DNA of 51,824 bases from JBMTVT01 sp049451635 (lineage in GTDB: Bacteria; Bacteroidota; Bacteroidia; Flavobacteriales; Flavobacteriaceae), in assembly GCA_049451635.1 (NCBI GenBank), contig JBMTVT010000005.1, forward strand, positions 1 to 51,824. Direction: 5' to 3'. The notes under the pieces were generated by a model. It was not told where the DNA came from. It searched no databases and saw only the letters and a program-made list of their open reading frames with translations. Made by a program: the position numbers and the translations under genes. Of the stretch, positions 33,157 through 41,768 are shown piece by piece. Each line of letters begins with the position of its first letter. Position 1 is the stretch's first letter.

Positions 33157-35913
33157 ATGAAAACAATTCTACAATTATTTTTGTTGCTTTTTTGCGGATT
33201 ATCCTTTTCCCAAACAACAATTACTGGTTCGGTAGTTGATGACAACAGTCAACCCATACCTGGAGCAAACATTATTATTTTAGGAACTTCCACAGGAACA
33301 GTTACAGATTTTGATGGTAATTTCACATTAACCTATAATCAAAATCCACCGTTTTCTATTCAAGCTAGTAGCGTCGGGTTTGAAACCGCTACAGTAGAAG
33401 TAACTACTAATAACCAAAAAATTAATTTTGTTTTAAAAGAAGGTACCTCATTAGATGAAGTGGTTATTTCTGCATCTAGAACCCCAGAGCGTATATTTGA
33501 ATCGCCCGTAACAGTTGAACGTTTTGGCCTCAAAGAAATTAAGAATACCGCTTCGGCAGACTTTTACGATGGCTTGGAAAACTTAAAAGGTGTTGATGTA
33601 AACACCAACAGTTTAACATTCAAATCTGTAAACACAAGAGGTTTCGCAACATTTGCAAACAATCGTTTTATGCAATTGGTTGACGGGATGGACAATTCAA
33701 CTCCTGCCTTAAACTTCCCAATAGGAAATTTGGTTGGGATGACAGAAACCGATGTTTTAAGCGTAGAGTTATTACCAGGAGCGTCATCTGCATTATATGG
33801 CGCTAACGCCTTTAATGGTATTTTATTCATGCGCAGTAAAAACCCTTTTGATTACCCAGGCATTAGTGCTTCAATTAAAAGAGGGATTACCTCACAAGAA
33901 TCTGCTGGAGATAACGATTTTACAGACTTTAGTATTCGTGCTGCCCATAAGTTCAGTAACAAATTTGCTGCAAAAATCAATTTTGGATATTTAAAAGGAA
34001 CTGATTGGGCTGCTACAAGTGAAGTAGATAAAATTGATCCAACCAGAACCAGAGCCAACTATAATTACGATGGTATAAATGTTTATGGTGATGAGGTATC
34101 CACAAATATAAGATCTGCATCAGGTCTTGGAATTATTCCTGATGTTGTAGTAAGTAGAACAGGATATAATGAACGTGATTTAACAGATTATAATGCTGAA
34201 AGTATAAAATCGGACTGGGGCTTGTATTACAGACCTTGGGAAAATGATTTTGAAATCCAATATGTTGGAAAAGTTGGTACCGGCTCAACCATATTCCAAG
34301 GTACAAACCGATATAACATTGATAATTTCTTCCAACAACAACATAAACTTGAAATAAAAAATGATAATTTCTTTTTAAGAGGCTATGTAGTTGCAGATAA
34401 AGCTGGCGACTCTTATGATATGGTATTCACTGGAATCAACATCAACAGAGCTTGGAAAAGTGATCAAGATTGGTTTGGTGATTATATTGGAACATATGCC
34501 GGTATAGAACTTAGCGGAAACCCTCAAGGCTTAACCGAACAACAGAAACATGATGCAGCAAGAGCAGTAGCAGATAGTGAAAGATATTTACCAGGTTCTC
34601 CTGGATATGTATCAGCTTTTAATAGAAGTATTAATGATCCTAACTTATCTACTGGTTCAAAATTCCAAGATGCATCAAAGTATTACCATGCTGATGCCAA
34701 TTACAACTTTAGCCATTTAATAGATTGGGCTGAAATTCAGGTAGGTGGATCTTACAGGGGTTATAGTTTAAATTCTTCAGGAACCATTTATACAGATTCA
34801 GATGGTCCAATCGATTATTACGAATATGGTATGTACACGCAAATTCAAAAAAATATTGAGCTAAATAGCAATTTGGATTTAAAACTTACAGGGTCTATTA
34901 GATACGATCAAAATCAATATTTTGATGGATTCTTCTCTCCAAGAATATCAGCTGGTTTAACAGTTAATCAAAATCATAATATCAGAGCTTCTGTTCAAAC
35001 AGGTTTTAGAAACCCAACAACTCAAGATTTATTTATTGGACTGGACGCTGGTAGAGCTATTTTGGTTGGTGCAGCTACTGACAACTTAGACAGATATGTA
35101 AGAACATTTGCTGTAAGCACAGAGGGACAAGGCCTTGGGCAGCCTTCTAAAATCACTCAAACTGGTCGTGTAGCCTACGAGAATTCATACACTGCAAGCT
35201 CGGTTCTTGCACTAGCCAGTACTGGAAATCCTGCTGTATTAGAAGTTTCTAATCCTGACTTAATAAAACCAGAGCAAGTATCTTCAGCTGAAGTTGGTTA
35301 TAGAGGTAAATTCAATAATTTAACCGTAGACTTTAGTGCTTACTACAACAAATACAAAGACTTTATTTCTCAAGAAGTTGTTATTTCTCCGTTTTATGGA
35401 ACTGTTGGAGATGGAGGTCTATCAGTTGCAGCCATTGCAAACGGCGATTATCAAGCCTATAGCACTTATACCAATTCTCCTGTTGATGTTAATTCGTATG
35501 GCGCATCCATTGGATTATCAACTAAGTTATTAGGTAATTTTGATTTAAGCGGAAGTTATACCTATGCAAAACTAGATTTTGATCGTAATACGTACCCAGA
35601 TTTCACAACCAACTTTAATACGCCTGAGCACAAGTTTAAAGCGTCTTTTGGTAATGATGAATTATTTAAGAATTTTGGATTCAATATAGCTTACAGATTT
35701 AGTGACGATTACTATTGGGAAGCCACTTTTGGTAATGGTTTAGTGCCAGAATTCCATGTGGTAGACGCCCAAATAAATTTGAAAGTTCCAAGTTTTAAAT
35801 CAACATTTAAAGCTGGTGCAACAAACCTTTTAGGCGATGAATACTTTACCGCTTTTGGTACTGGTTTTATAGGATCGATGTACTACGTATCATGGACCAT
35901 CAATAACTTATAA
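33157..35913 (+). CDS. TonB-dependent receptor with CarboxypepD_reg-like domain, paired with an SGNH lipoprotein
   Basis: This 918-residue outer-membrane receptor has a signal peptide ending LSFSQ (about 19), a beta-sandwich domain (TTITGSVVDDNSQPIPGANI, then GTVTDFDGNFTLTY), a TonB-box-like LDEVVISASRTPERIFE (about 105) and a plug (about 120-225, with VNTRGFATFANNRFMQLVDG and ALYGANAFNGILFM). The barrel runs to the C-terminus YYVSWTINNL. The gene five bases downstream encodes an SGNH-hydrolase lipoprotein, and the two are surely one operon. The pairing suggests uptake of an ester- or lipid-linked compound, but the ligand is unknown. The upstream region is AT-rich, with palindrome TATATTAATATA (33107-33118). 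Confidence 0.92.
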   Translation: MKTILQLFLLLFCGLSFSQTTITGSVVDDNSQPIPGANIIILGTSTGTVTDFDGNFTLTYNQNPPFSIQASSVGFETATVEVTTNNQKINFVLKEGTSLDEVVISASRTPERIFESPVTVERFGLKEIKNTASADFYDGLENLKGVDVNTNSLTFKSVNTRGFATFANNRFMQLVDGMDNSTPALNFPIGNLVGMTETDVLSVELLPGASSALYGANAFNGILFMRSKNPFDYPGISASIKRGITSQESAGDNDFTDFSIRAAHKFSNKFAAKINFGYLKGTDWAATSEVDKIDPTRTRANYNYDGINVYGDEVSTNIRSASGLGIIPDVVVSRTGYNERDLTDYNAESIKSDWGLYYRPWENDFEIQYVGKVGTGSTIFQGTNRYNIDNFFQQQHKLEIKNDNFFLRGYVVADKAGDSYDMVFTGININRAWKSDQDWFGDYIGTYAGIELSGNPQGLTEQQKHDAARAVADSERYLPGSPGYVSAFNRSINDPNLSTGSKFQDASKYYHADANYNFSHLIDWAEIQVGGSYRGYSLNSSGTIYTDSDGPIDYYEYGMYTQIQKNIELNSNLDLKLTGSIRYDQNQYFDGFFSPRISAGLTVNQNHNIRASVQTGFRNPTTQDLFIGLDAGRAILVGAATDNLDRYVRTFAVSTEGQGLGQPSKITQTGRVAYENSYTASSVLALASTGNPAVLEVSNPDLIKPEQVSSAEVGYRGKFNNLTVDFSAYYNKYKDFISQEVVISPFYGTVGDGGLSVAAIANGDYQAYSTYTNSPVDVNSYGASIGLSTKLLGNFDLSGSYTYAKLDFDRNTYPDFTTNFNTPEHKFKASFGNDELFKNFGFNIAYRFSDDYYWEATFGNGLVPEFHVVDAQINLKVPSFKSTFKAGATNLLGDEYFTAFGTGFIGSMYYVSWTINNL

Positions 35914-35918
35914 TTATT

Positions 35919-37508
35919 ATGAAAAAGACAATTATGAATACAAAATATTTATGGCTGCTTGGAATCCTAATAGGATTTTCGGCATGCAACGAACCAGAAG
36001 ATGTTCTTGCAGATTTTAACATCCTACCCGAAGTCGTTGAAGAACTACCCCAATTATCAGCAGGTTCTTTAGATTTTTCAAACTATGTAGCTTTAGGGGC
36101 CTCATTTACCGCTGGATATACAGATGGTGCGGTATTTAAGGCTTCACAAGAAAATTCTTTTCCAAATATTTTATCACAACAATTTGCCAAAGTTGGAGGC
36201 GGTACTTTTACGCAACCTTTAATGAATGATAATTTTGGAGGGCTTGCCGTAGGTGGAACCAGAATACAAAATCCTAGGTTGGTTTTTGGTGGTGCTGGCC
36301 CCGTACCTTTAGAAAGTATTATTGGCCCTGTAACTGTTACAACAGATTTAGCAGTAAATAATCCAACTGGTCCATTTAACAACTTAGGTGTACCAGGAGC
36401 AAAAAGCTTTCACTTGGTTGCACCTGACTATGGAAATATAGCAGGCGTTCTAGCTGGATTAGCAAACCCTTATTTTGTAAGAATGGCTTCAAGTCCATCA
36501 ACTACAATGCTTACTGATGCCATAGCACAAAGCCCAACATTTTTCACTTTATCTGAAATAGGTGGTAATGATGTTTTAAGCTATGCAACTTCTGGCGGAA
36601 CTGGTGTTAATCAATTAGGTAATTTAGACCCATCAACTTATGGAGGGAACGACATAACCGATCCGAATGTTTTTGCTCAAGTATTTAGCAATATTGTTAC
36701 TGCATTAACCTCTGGTGGTGCTAAAGGCGCTGTTACAAATGTACCCTATATTACAGATTTGCCACATTTTACAACGGTTCCCCATAATCCAATTCCTTTG
36801 GATGCTGCAACCGCAGGATTTTTAAATAGTGTAAGTGCTTATGGAGCTTATAACGCTGGAATTGTTCAAGCTTTTGCATATTTAGTTAGCGTTAGTGCAA
36901 TTAGTCAAGACGCTGCTGATGCTGAAATTGCCAAAAGAACCATTAGCTTTTCTCCAGGTGAAGGAAATGCAGTGGTGATAATGGATGAGGATTTAACAGA
37001 CTTAACAGGTATCAATCCTGCATTGGTTAGTATGAGACAAGCAACAGCTGAAGACTTATTGGTTTTGCCAGCAGCTTCATTTATTGGTACTGAAGCTGTA
37101 CCAGGAAATCCTCAAACTGTAAACGGTGTTGCCATACCGCTTGCCGATAAGTGGGTATTAACTCCTGAAGAGCAAATGGAAATAAAAACTGCAACCGATT
37201 CATACAATGCCACCATTTCAAGTGTTGCCAGTAGCAATGCAAATGTCGTTTTAGTAGATTTAAATAGTGTTTTAACGCAATTAGCATCAACCGGTGTTCC
37301 TTTTGATGATTATATACTAACTGCTGATTTAGTTACTGGTGGTGCTGTTAGTTTAGATGGCATTCATTTAACTGCCAGAGGCTATGCCTTAATGGCCAAT
37401 GAATTTTTAAAAGCTATCGATAGTGAATTTGGTTCAAACTTTAATGCTTCAGTAAATACTGCAAAAGCTGAAAATTTTGGAACTAATTATTCTCCTTTAC
37501 TACAATAA
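35919..37508 (+). CDS. SGNH/GDSL-hydrolase lipoprotein
   Basis: This 529-residue predicted surface lipoprotein (lipobox IGFSACNEP, Cys at about 24; a second possible start is Met6) has an esterase fold of the SGNH type. Block I reads NYVALGASFTAGYTDG, so the GDSL motif is GASF with the nucleophilic Ser retained. Block III is ISEIGGNDVLSY with Gly and Asn. Block V is SLDGIHLTARGYALMANEF with the catalytic Asp-x-x-His. The long insert between blocks III and V is usual for this Bacteroidota subgroup. It is co-transcribed with the TonB receptor, and a good terminator follows. The substrate is unknown. Confidence 0.92.
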   Translation: MKKTIMNTKYLWLLGILIGFSACNEPEDVLADFNILPEVVEELPQLSAGSLDFSNYVALGASFTAGYTDGAVFKASQENSFPNILSQQFAKVGGGTFTQPLMNDNFGGLAVGGTRIQNPRLVFGGAGPVPLESIIGPVTVTTDLAVNNPTGPFNNLGVPGAKSFHLVAPDYGNIAGVLAGLANPYFVRMASSPSTTMLTDAIAQSPTFFTLSEIGGNDVLSYATSGGTGVNQLGNLDPSTYGGNDITDPNVFAQVFSNIVTALTSGGAKGAVTNVPYITDLPHFTTVPHNPIPLDAATAGFLNSVSAYGAYNAGIVQAFAYLVSVSAISQDAADAEIAKRTISFSPGEGNAVVIMDEDLTDLTGINPALVSMRQATAEDLLVLPAASFIGTEAVPGNPQTVNGVAIPLADKWVLTPEEQMEIKTATDSYNATISSVASSNANVVLVDLNSVLTQLASTGVPFDDYILTADLVTGGAVSLDGIHLTARGYALMANEFLKAIDSEFGSNFNASVNTAKAENFGTNYSPLLQ

Positions 37509-37530
37509 AATAAGCTTATTATAAAATTTT

Positions 37531-37561
37531 AAAACACCTTCCGTTTGAAGGTGTTTTTTTA
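37531..37561 (+). terminator. Rho-independent terminator of the TonB receptor/SGNH operon
   Basis: AAAACACCTTC and GAAGGTGTTTT pair around CGTTT and are followed by further T residues, 22 bases past the SGNH stop codon. Confidence 0.93.
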
Positions 37562-37607
37562 TTCCAAAAAACCTATAAAAACAACTTTATTTTTAAATTA
37601 AAAAAAT

Positions 37608-37615
37608 TATCTTTG
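37608..37615 (+). promoter_or_regulatory. -7 promoter box of atpD-atpC
   Basis: TATCTTTG matches TAnnTTTG exactly and continues CACGCG, the same extension seen in the panC promoter. The atpD ATG is 59 bases downstream. The usual -33 TTG is replaced by TTTA at fitting spacing. Confidence 0.6.
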
Positions 37616-37674
37616 CACGCGAAAACTAAGATTGTTTTATCAAATTAAAACGCATAATATTAAATACATAAGTA

Positions 37675-39183
37675 ATGTCTAAAGTTACAGGTAAAGTTGC
37701 ACAAATAGTAGGCCCGGTTATCGATGTTGAATTCGCTGCTGGTTCAGAGCTTCCAAAAATTTATGATTCATTAGAAATTAAAAGACCTGATGGTTCCCTT
37801 TTAGTATTAGAAGTACAATCTCATATTGGTGAGGATTCTGTACGTACTATCGCTATGGACTCATCTGACGGTTTAAGCAGAGGAACAGAAGTTGTTGCTA
37901 CTGGCGCTCCAATACAAATGCCTATTGGGGATGATGTTTACGGACGTTTATTTAATGTAATTGGCGATGCTATTGATGGTCTTGGAGATTTGCCTAAAGC
38001 TGGGAAATCTGGTTTACCAATTCACCGCCAAGCTCCTAAATTTGAAGACTTATCAACCTCTACTGAAGTGTTATTTACTGGTATTAAAGTAATTGACCTT
38101 ATTGAGCCTTATGCAAAAGGTGGTAAAATTGGTTTATTTGGTGGTGCTGGTGTTGGTAAAACCGTATTAATTCAAGAGTTGATTAACAATATTGCAAAAG
38201 GTCATGGTGGTTTATCGGTTTTTGCTGGTGTTGGGGAAAGAACTCGTGAAGGGAATGACCTTTTAAGAGAGATGTTAGAGTCTGGAATTATCCGTTATGG
38301 TGAAGATTTTATGCATTCTATGGAAGAAGGCGGATGGGATTTATCTAAAGTTGATAAATCTAAAATGAAAGAATCAAAAGCTACATTCGTATTCGGACAA
38401 ATGAACGAACCTCCTGGAGCTCGTGCTCGTGTAGCATTATCTGGATTGACGATTGCTGAATATTTCCGTGATGGTGCTGGTGATGGACAAGGAAAAGATG
38501 TACTTTTCTTCGTAGATAACATCTTCCGTTTTACCCAAGCTGGTTCTGAGGTTTCTGCATTACTTGGTCGTATGCCTTCTGCGGTAGGTTACCAACCAAC
38601 ATTGGCAACAGAGATGGGTGCCATGCAAGAGCGTATCACTTCAACTAAAAAAGGATCGATTACATCTGTACAAGCGGTTTATGTACCTGCGGATGACTTA
38701 ACAGATCCTGCGCCTGCTACAACATTTGCCCACTTAGATGCAACAACCGTATTATCTCGTAAAATTGCAGAGCTAGGTATTTATCCTGCGGTAGATCCTT
38801 TAGATTCTACTTCAAGAATTTTAACTGCTGATATTTTAGGAAAAGAACATTACGATTGTGCGCAACGTGTAAAAGAGTTATTGCAACGTTATAAAGAATT
38901 ACAAGATATTATTGCCATCCTTGGTATGGAAGAATTATCAGAAGAAGATAAACTGGCTGTATCACGTGCAAGACGTGTTCAACGTTTCTTATCTCAACCT
39001 TTCCACGTAGCTGAGCAATTTACTGGTATACCTGGTGTATTAGTTGATATTAAAGAAACCATCAAAGGATTTAACATGATTATGGATGGCGAGTTAGATC
39101 ACTTACCAGAAGCAGCTTTTAACCTTAAAGGTACTATTGAAGAAGCTATTGAAGCCGGAGAAAAAATGCTTGCTGAAGCTTAA
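37675..39183 (+). CDS. atpD: ATP synthase F1 subunit beta
   Basis: This is the catalytic subunit of F1, 502 residues. It shows Walker A GLFGGAGVGKTVLIQELINN (about 153-172), GVGERTREGNDL, the Walker-B region DVLFFVDNIFRFTQAGSEVS (about 276), the catch-loop/DELSEED-equivalent MEELSEEDKLAVSRARR (about 420) and the alpha/beta signature PAVDPLDSTSR. Only atpC follows. The other F1Fo genes are not here, an arrangement common in Bacteroidota, where the beta/epsilon pair is separate from the main atp operon. Confidence 0.99.
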   Translation: MSKVTGKVAQIVGPVIDVEFAAGSELPKIYDSLEIKRPDGSLLVLEVQSHIGEDSVRTIAMDSSDGLSRGTEVVATGAPIQMPIGDDVYGRLFNVIGDAIDGLGDLPKAGKSGLPIHRQAPKFEDLSTSTEVLFTGIKVIDLIEPYAKGGKIGLFGGAGVGKTVLIQELINNIAKGHGGLSVFAGVGERTREGNDLLREMLESGIIRYGEDFMHSMEEGGWDLSKVDKSKMKESKATFVFGQMNEPPGARARVALSGLTIAEYFRDGAGDGQGKDVLFFVDNIFRFTQAGSEVSALLGRMPSAVGYQPTLATEMGAMQERITSTKKGSITSVQAVYVPADDLTDPAPATTFAHLDATTVLSRKIAELGIYPAVDPLDSTSRILTADILGKEHYDCAQRVKELLQRYKELQDIIAILGMEELSEEDKLAVSRARRVQRFLSQPFHVAEQFTGIPGVLVDIKETIKGFNMIMDGELDHLPEAAFNLKGTIEEAIEAGEKMLAEA

Positions 39184-39197
39184 TTCAATTATAAAAT

Positions 39198-39491
39198 ATG
39201 TATTTAGAAATTGTATCACCAGAAGCAACACTTTTTAGTTCAGAAGTAGATTCTGTGGTTGTTCCTGGGGTAAATGGTGAATTTGAAATGTTAAAAGACC
39301 ACGCTCCTATCGTGTCGCTTTTAAAAGAAGGAACTGTTAAAATAAAAACACACACGCAAAGTCATATAGAATTTGACCAACTTCACGCTGAAGTTATACC
39401 ACATTTTAATGACAAAAAAGTTTTGACTGTTAAAATTAATTCTGGTACAGTTGAAATGAAAGACAATAAGGTTATTGTTTTAGCAGATTAA
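39198..39491 (+). CDS. atpC: ATP synthase F1 subunit epsilon (short form)
   Basis: The 97-residue protein covers only the N-terminal beta-sandwich domain (MYLEIVSPEATLFSSEVDSV, GVNGEFEMLKDHAPIVSLLK). The C-terminal two-helix domain that inhibits ATP hydrolysis in longer epsilon subunits is absent, as is usual in Bacteroidota. It starts 14 bases after atpD. A symmetric terminator follows, shared with the convergent umuD. Confidence 0.95.
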   Translation: MYLEIVSPEATLFSSEVDSVVVPGVNGEFEMLKDHAPIVSLLKEGTVKIKTHTQSHIEFDQLHAEVIPHFNDKKVLTVKINSGTVEMKDNKVIVLAD

Positions 39492-39511
39492 GCTTTATTT
39501 CTTAATAAGAC

Positions 39512-39546
39512 TAAAAAACGCAAAACATATGTTTTGCGTTTTTTTA
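39512..39546. terminator. Bidirectional terminator between atpC and umuD
   Basis: AAAAAACGCAAAACAT and ATGTTTTGCGTTTTTT form an almost loop-less perfect palindrome with A and T flanks on both strands. The last codon of umuD (stop at 39544-39546) lies in its flank, so it serves both convergent genes. Confidence 0.92.
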
Positions 39547-39987
39547 TGCTAATTTTTTAATCACATTGGTAACAATACCCCATATTACAAAATTGTTTTC
39601 GTCTGTTATTTTTATAATAGGATAATTGGGGTTTTCGGGTTGCAACCAAACACCTTCCTTATTCACTTTTAAGCGCTTTACGGTAAACTCGCCATCTAAA
39701 AAGCAAACGGCAATTTTATTGTTTTCGGGCTCTAAACTCCTATCAATAACCAATAAATCATTATCATCTAAACCTGCTCCAATCATACTTTGTCCACTTA
39801 CGCGGGCATAAAATGTTGCCAGTTTGTTCTTAACTAGCATGTCATCTAAAGAGAGACGCTCTTGTTTAAAATCGTCTGCTGGCGAAGGAAATCCTGCAGA
39901 AATTCCTGTGTCGAAAAAAAATCCCCCAGAGTTTTCTATAAATTCTGGCATGAAAAAGGTTAAGCTTTTACTATTGCTTGCTAACAT
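39544..39987 (-). CDS. umuD: UmuD-like self-cleaving subunit of DNA polymerase V
   Basis: This 147-residue S24-family protein is cleaved in response to RecA filaments to activate error-prone synthesis by UmuC. The cleavage region is probably SAGFPSPADD (about 30-39, between Ala and Gly). The serine nucleophile is in VSGQSMIGAG (about 63) and the catalytic lysine in EPENNKIAVCFL (about 97). There is no DNA-binding domain, so it is UmuD-like rather than LexA. The ATG at 39987 overlaps the umuC stop by seven bases; Met13 is a possible alternative start. The gene follows umuC rather than preceding it. Confidence 0.93.
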   Translation of the reverse strand: MLASNSKSLTFFMPEFIENSGGFFFDTGISAGFPSPADDFKQERLSLDDMLVKNKLATFYARVSGQSMIGAGLDDNDLLVIDRSLEPENNKIAVCFLDGEFTVKRLKVNKEGVWLQPENPNYPIIKITDENNFVIWGIVTNVIKKLA

Positions 39988-41240
39988 GTTATTTTAATTA
40001 TATCGTTAATATTTGTGGTGTATCTTGGCGATAATCGCTCTTGGCGCATTTTCCAGGTACGTTCTAAATCTTGATTCCCCAATTTTATCTTGTTGTCCTT
40101 ATACTTTTTATTCAACCCGTCAATAGCAGACATAAGCGATTTATGTTTTGGGTTTTCATGTTGAAACATATCCAATTGGTAATTATTATTGGGCACCAAA
40201 CCCATTACAATAATACCCGCACGCTTGTATTTTATGCCTTCTTTAAAAATGGTGGTCACTGCACGAACCGCTTCTTTACTAATAATTAAACTAGAATCTG
40301 TTGGATAGGGCAAACTTACAATGGTACTACCACGGTGCTGTTGTGCATCCTTTTTATGCCTATCACTACTTAGCATTACATAAATCATATTACAGCTTGA
40401 CTGTTGCTTACGTAGCTTTTCGGCACAACTTGTTGCAAAGGTAGAAACACGTTCTTTAATATAATTAAGGTCGCTATAGGTATAATCAAAGCTTCGGGTA
40501 GTGGCTATGGCCCGCTTATTTTTAGGTTCATCAAGCAATATTTTAGGGTTTCCCTCCAAATCTTTCTTTAACTTCCATTCTGTAATAGAGAACGTTTTTC
40601 TAACCCAATCATCATGGAGCTGAGTAAAATCGAATGCCGTTTTGCAACCTTTGGCTTTTAACCGTTTTTGTAACCGCCATCCAATACCCCAAACATCTTC
40701 AATTTTTGTCCATTTTAAGGCTTTAATACGTTTTTCATCAGAATCAATAACATAAACTCCTTTTGTTTGCTCTGGAAATTTTCGTGCTATTTTATTAGCT
40801 ACTTTACTCAACGCTTTTGTTGGCGCGATGCCTACACAGGTTGGAATGCCTGTCCATTTTAAAATACGTTGTCGTATTTGGTTTCCGTAGTCATTAAAAT
40901 TATAATTATTAAACCCTTTAAATTCCAAAAAAGCCTCATCGATGCTATACACTTCTACATCGGGTGTAAACTGTTCCAAAATTTGCATTACCCTACTACT
41001 CATATCGCCATATAAAGGGTAATTTGAAGAAAACACCTGAATTTTGTTAGCTTTACAAAAACCTTCCCACTTAAAAATAGGCGCACCCATAGGCAACCCA
41101 ATGGCTTTAGCCTCGTCACTACGCGAGATAACACACCCATCGTTATTGCTTAAAATAGCAACAGGTTTGTGGCAAAGGTTAGGATTAAAAACGCGTTCGC
41201 AAGACGCATAAAAATTGTTACAATCTACTAGGGCATACAT
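39981..41240 (-). CDS. umuC: Y-family DNA polymerase, UmuC-like
   Basis: This translesion polymerase of the UmuC group is 419 residues. It shows the first catalytic block YALVDCNNFYASCERVFNP (residues 2-20), the second block EVYSIDEAFLEFKGF with the catalytic Asp-Glu (about 100), GIPTCVGIAPTKALSKVANK, and the little-finger and C-terminal UmuC-specific regions to about 419. It acts with the protein of the next gene, UmuD, overlapping it by seven bases. No recognisable LexA box is seen in the 57-base upstream gap, although the box sequence in this group is not known to me. Confidence 0.95.
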   Translation of the reverse strand: MYALVDCNNFYASCERVFNPNLCHKPVAILSNNDGCVISRSDEAKAIGLPMGAPIFKWEGFCKANKIQVFSSNYPLYGDMSSRVMQILEQFTPDVEVYSIDEAFLEFKGFNNYNFNDYGNQIRQRILKWTGIPTCVGIAPTKALSKVANKIARKFPEQTKGVYVIDSDEKRIKALKWTKIEDVWGIGWRLQKRLKAKGCKTAFDFTQLHDDWVRKTFSITEWKLKKDLEGNPKILLDEPKNKRAIATTRSFDYTYSDLNYIKERVSTFATSCAEKLRKQQSSCNMIYVMLSSDRHKKDAQQHRGSTIVSLPYPTDSSLIISKEAVRAVTTIFKEGIKYKRAGIIVMGLVPNNNYQLDMFQHENPKHKSLMSAIDGLNKKYKDNKIKLGNQDLERTWKMRQERLSPRYTTNINDIIKITC

Positions 41241-41297
41241 AGTAGTAAAGATACATGAAAGACCTCAAAAATTTAAATTTTAAACAAGGCTAAAATG

Positions 41298-41729
41298 TTA
41301 AAAAAGCTTTTGATGTTTTATAATACTATTGCCAACACGTTTGTACCGAACTTCTTTCCCGTTGGCACAAAACGTGTACGTAGCCTTGGATTTTTGCTCT
41401 GATACTGATAACAACAATACCTCATCTACGGTACAATTATTATCCTTTGCTACTTTTTCCTTTACATGTGCTATGGTAGCTCGTCCTTTTTTTAATTGTG
41501 CCTGTATTTTTTGATTTACTTCAGGCTCAACAAAATCATCCGTTAAATTACATATATCATTGTTTTTTGCCTTTGCCATTTCTGTAGAAGTTTCTGCATC
41601 AATATATTCCCAAGTAAAATCTGCTTTAAGCAATACTCGCCTGCCATCATCTGTTTTAACGATATAATTGTTTTGAGAAAAAGCTATAGTTGAAATAGCA
41701 AAAAGGATGATAAAGAAAGACGTTTTCAT
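41298..41729 (-). CDS. DUF3157 family exported protein
   Basis: This 143-residue protein has a signal peptide (MKTSFFIILFAISTIAFSQ) followed by NYIVKTDDGRRVLLKADFTW, the opening of DUF3157 proteins. A cysteine pair in ICNLTDD and NNCTVDE and another in YTFCANGKEVRYKRVG may form a disulfide in the periplasm. The function of the family is not established. It is on the same strand as umuC with a 57-base gap and could be separately transcribed. Confidence 0.75.
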   Translation of the reverse strand: MKTSFFIILFAISTIAFSQNNYIVKTDDGRRVLLKADFTWEYIDAETSTEMAKAKNNDICNLTDDFVEPEVNQKIQAQLKKGRATIAHVKEKVAKDNNCTVDEVLLLSVSEQKSKATYTFCANGKEVRYKRVGNSIIKHQKLF

Positions 41730-41768
41730 GTTTATGAACTGTTTTTATAGAATACCAAAAATACAAAA

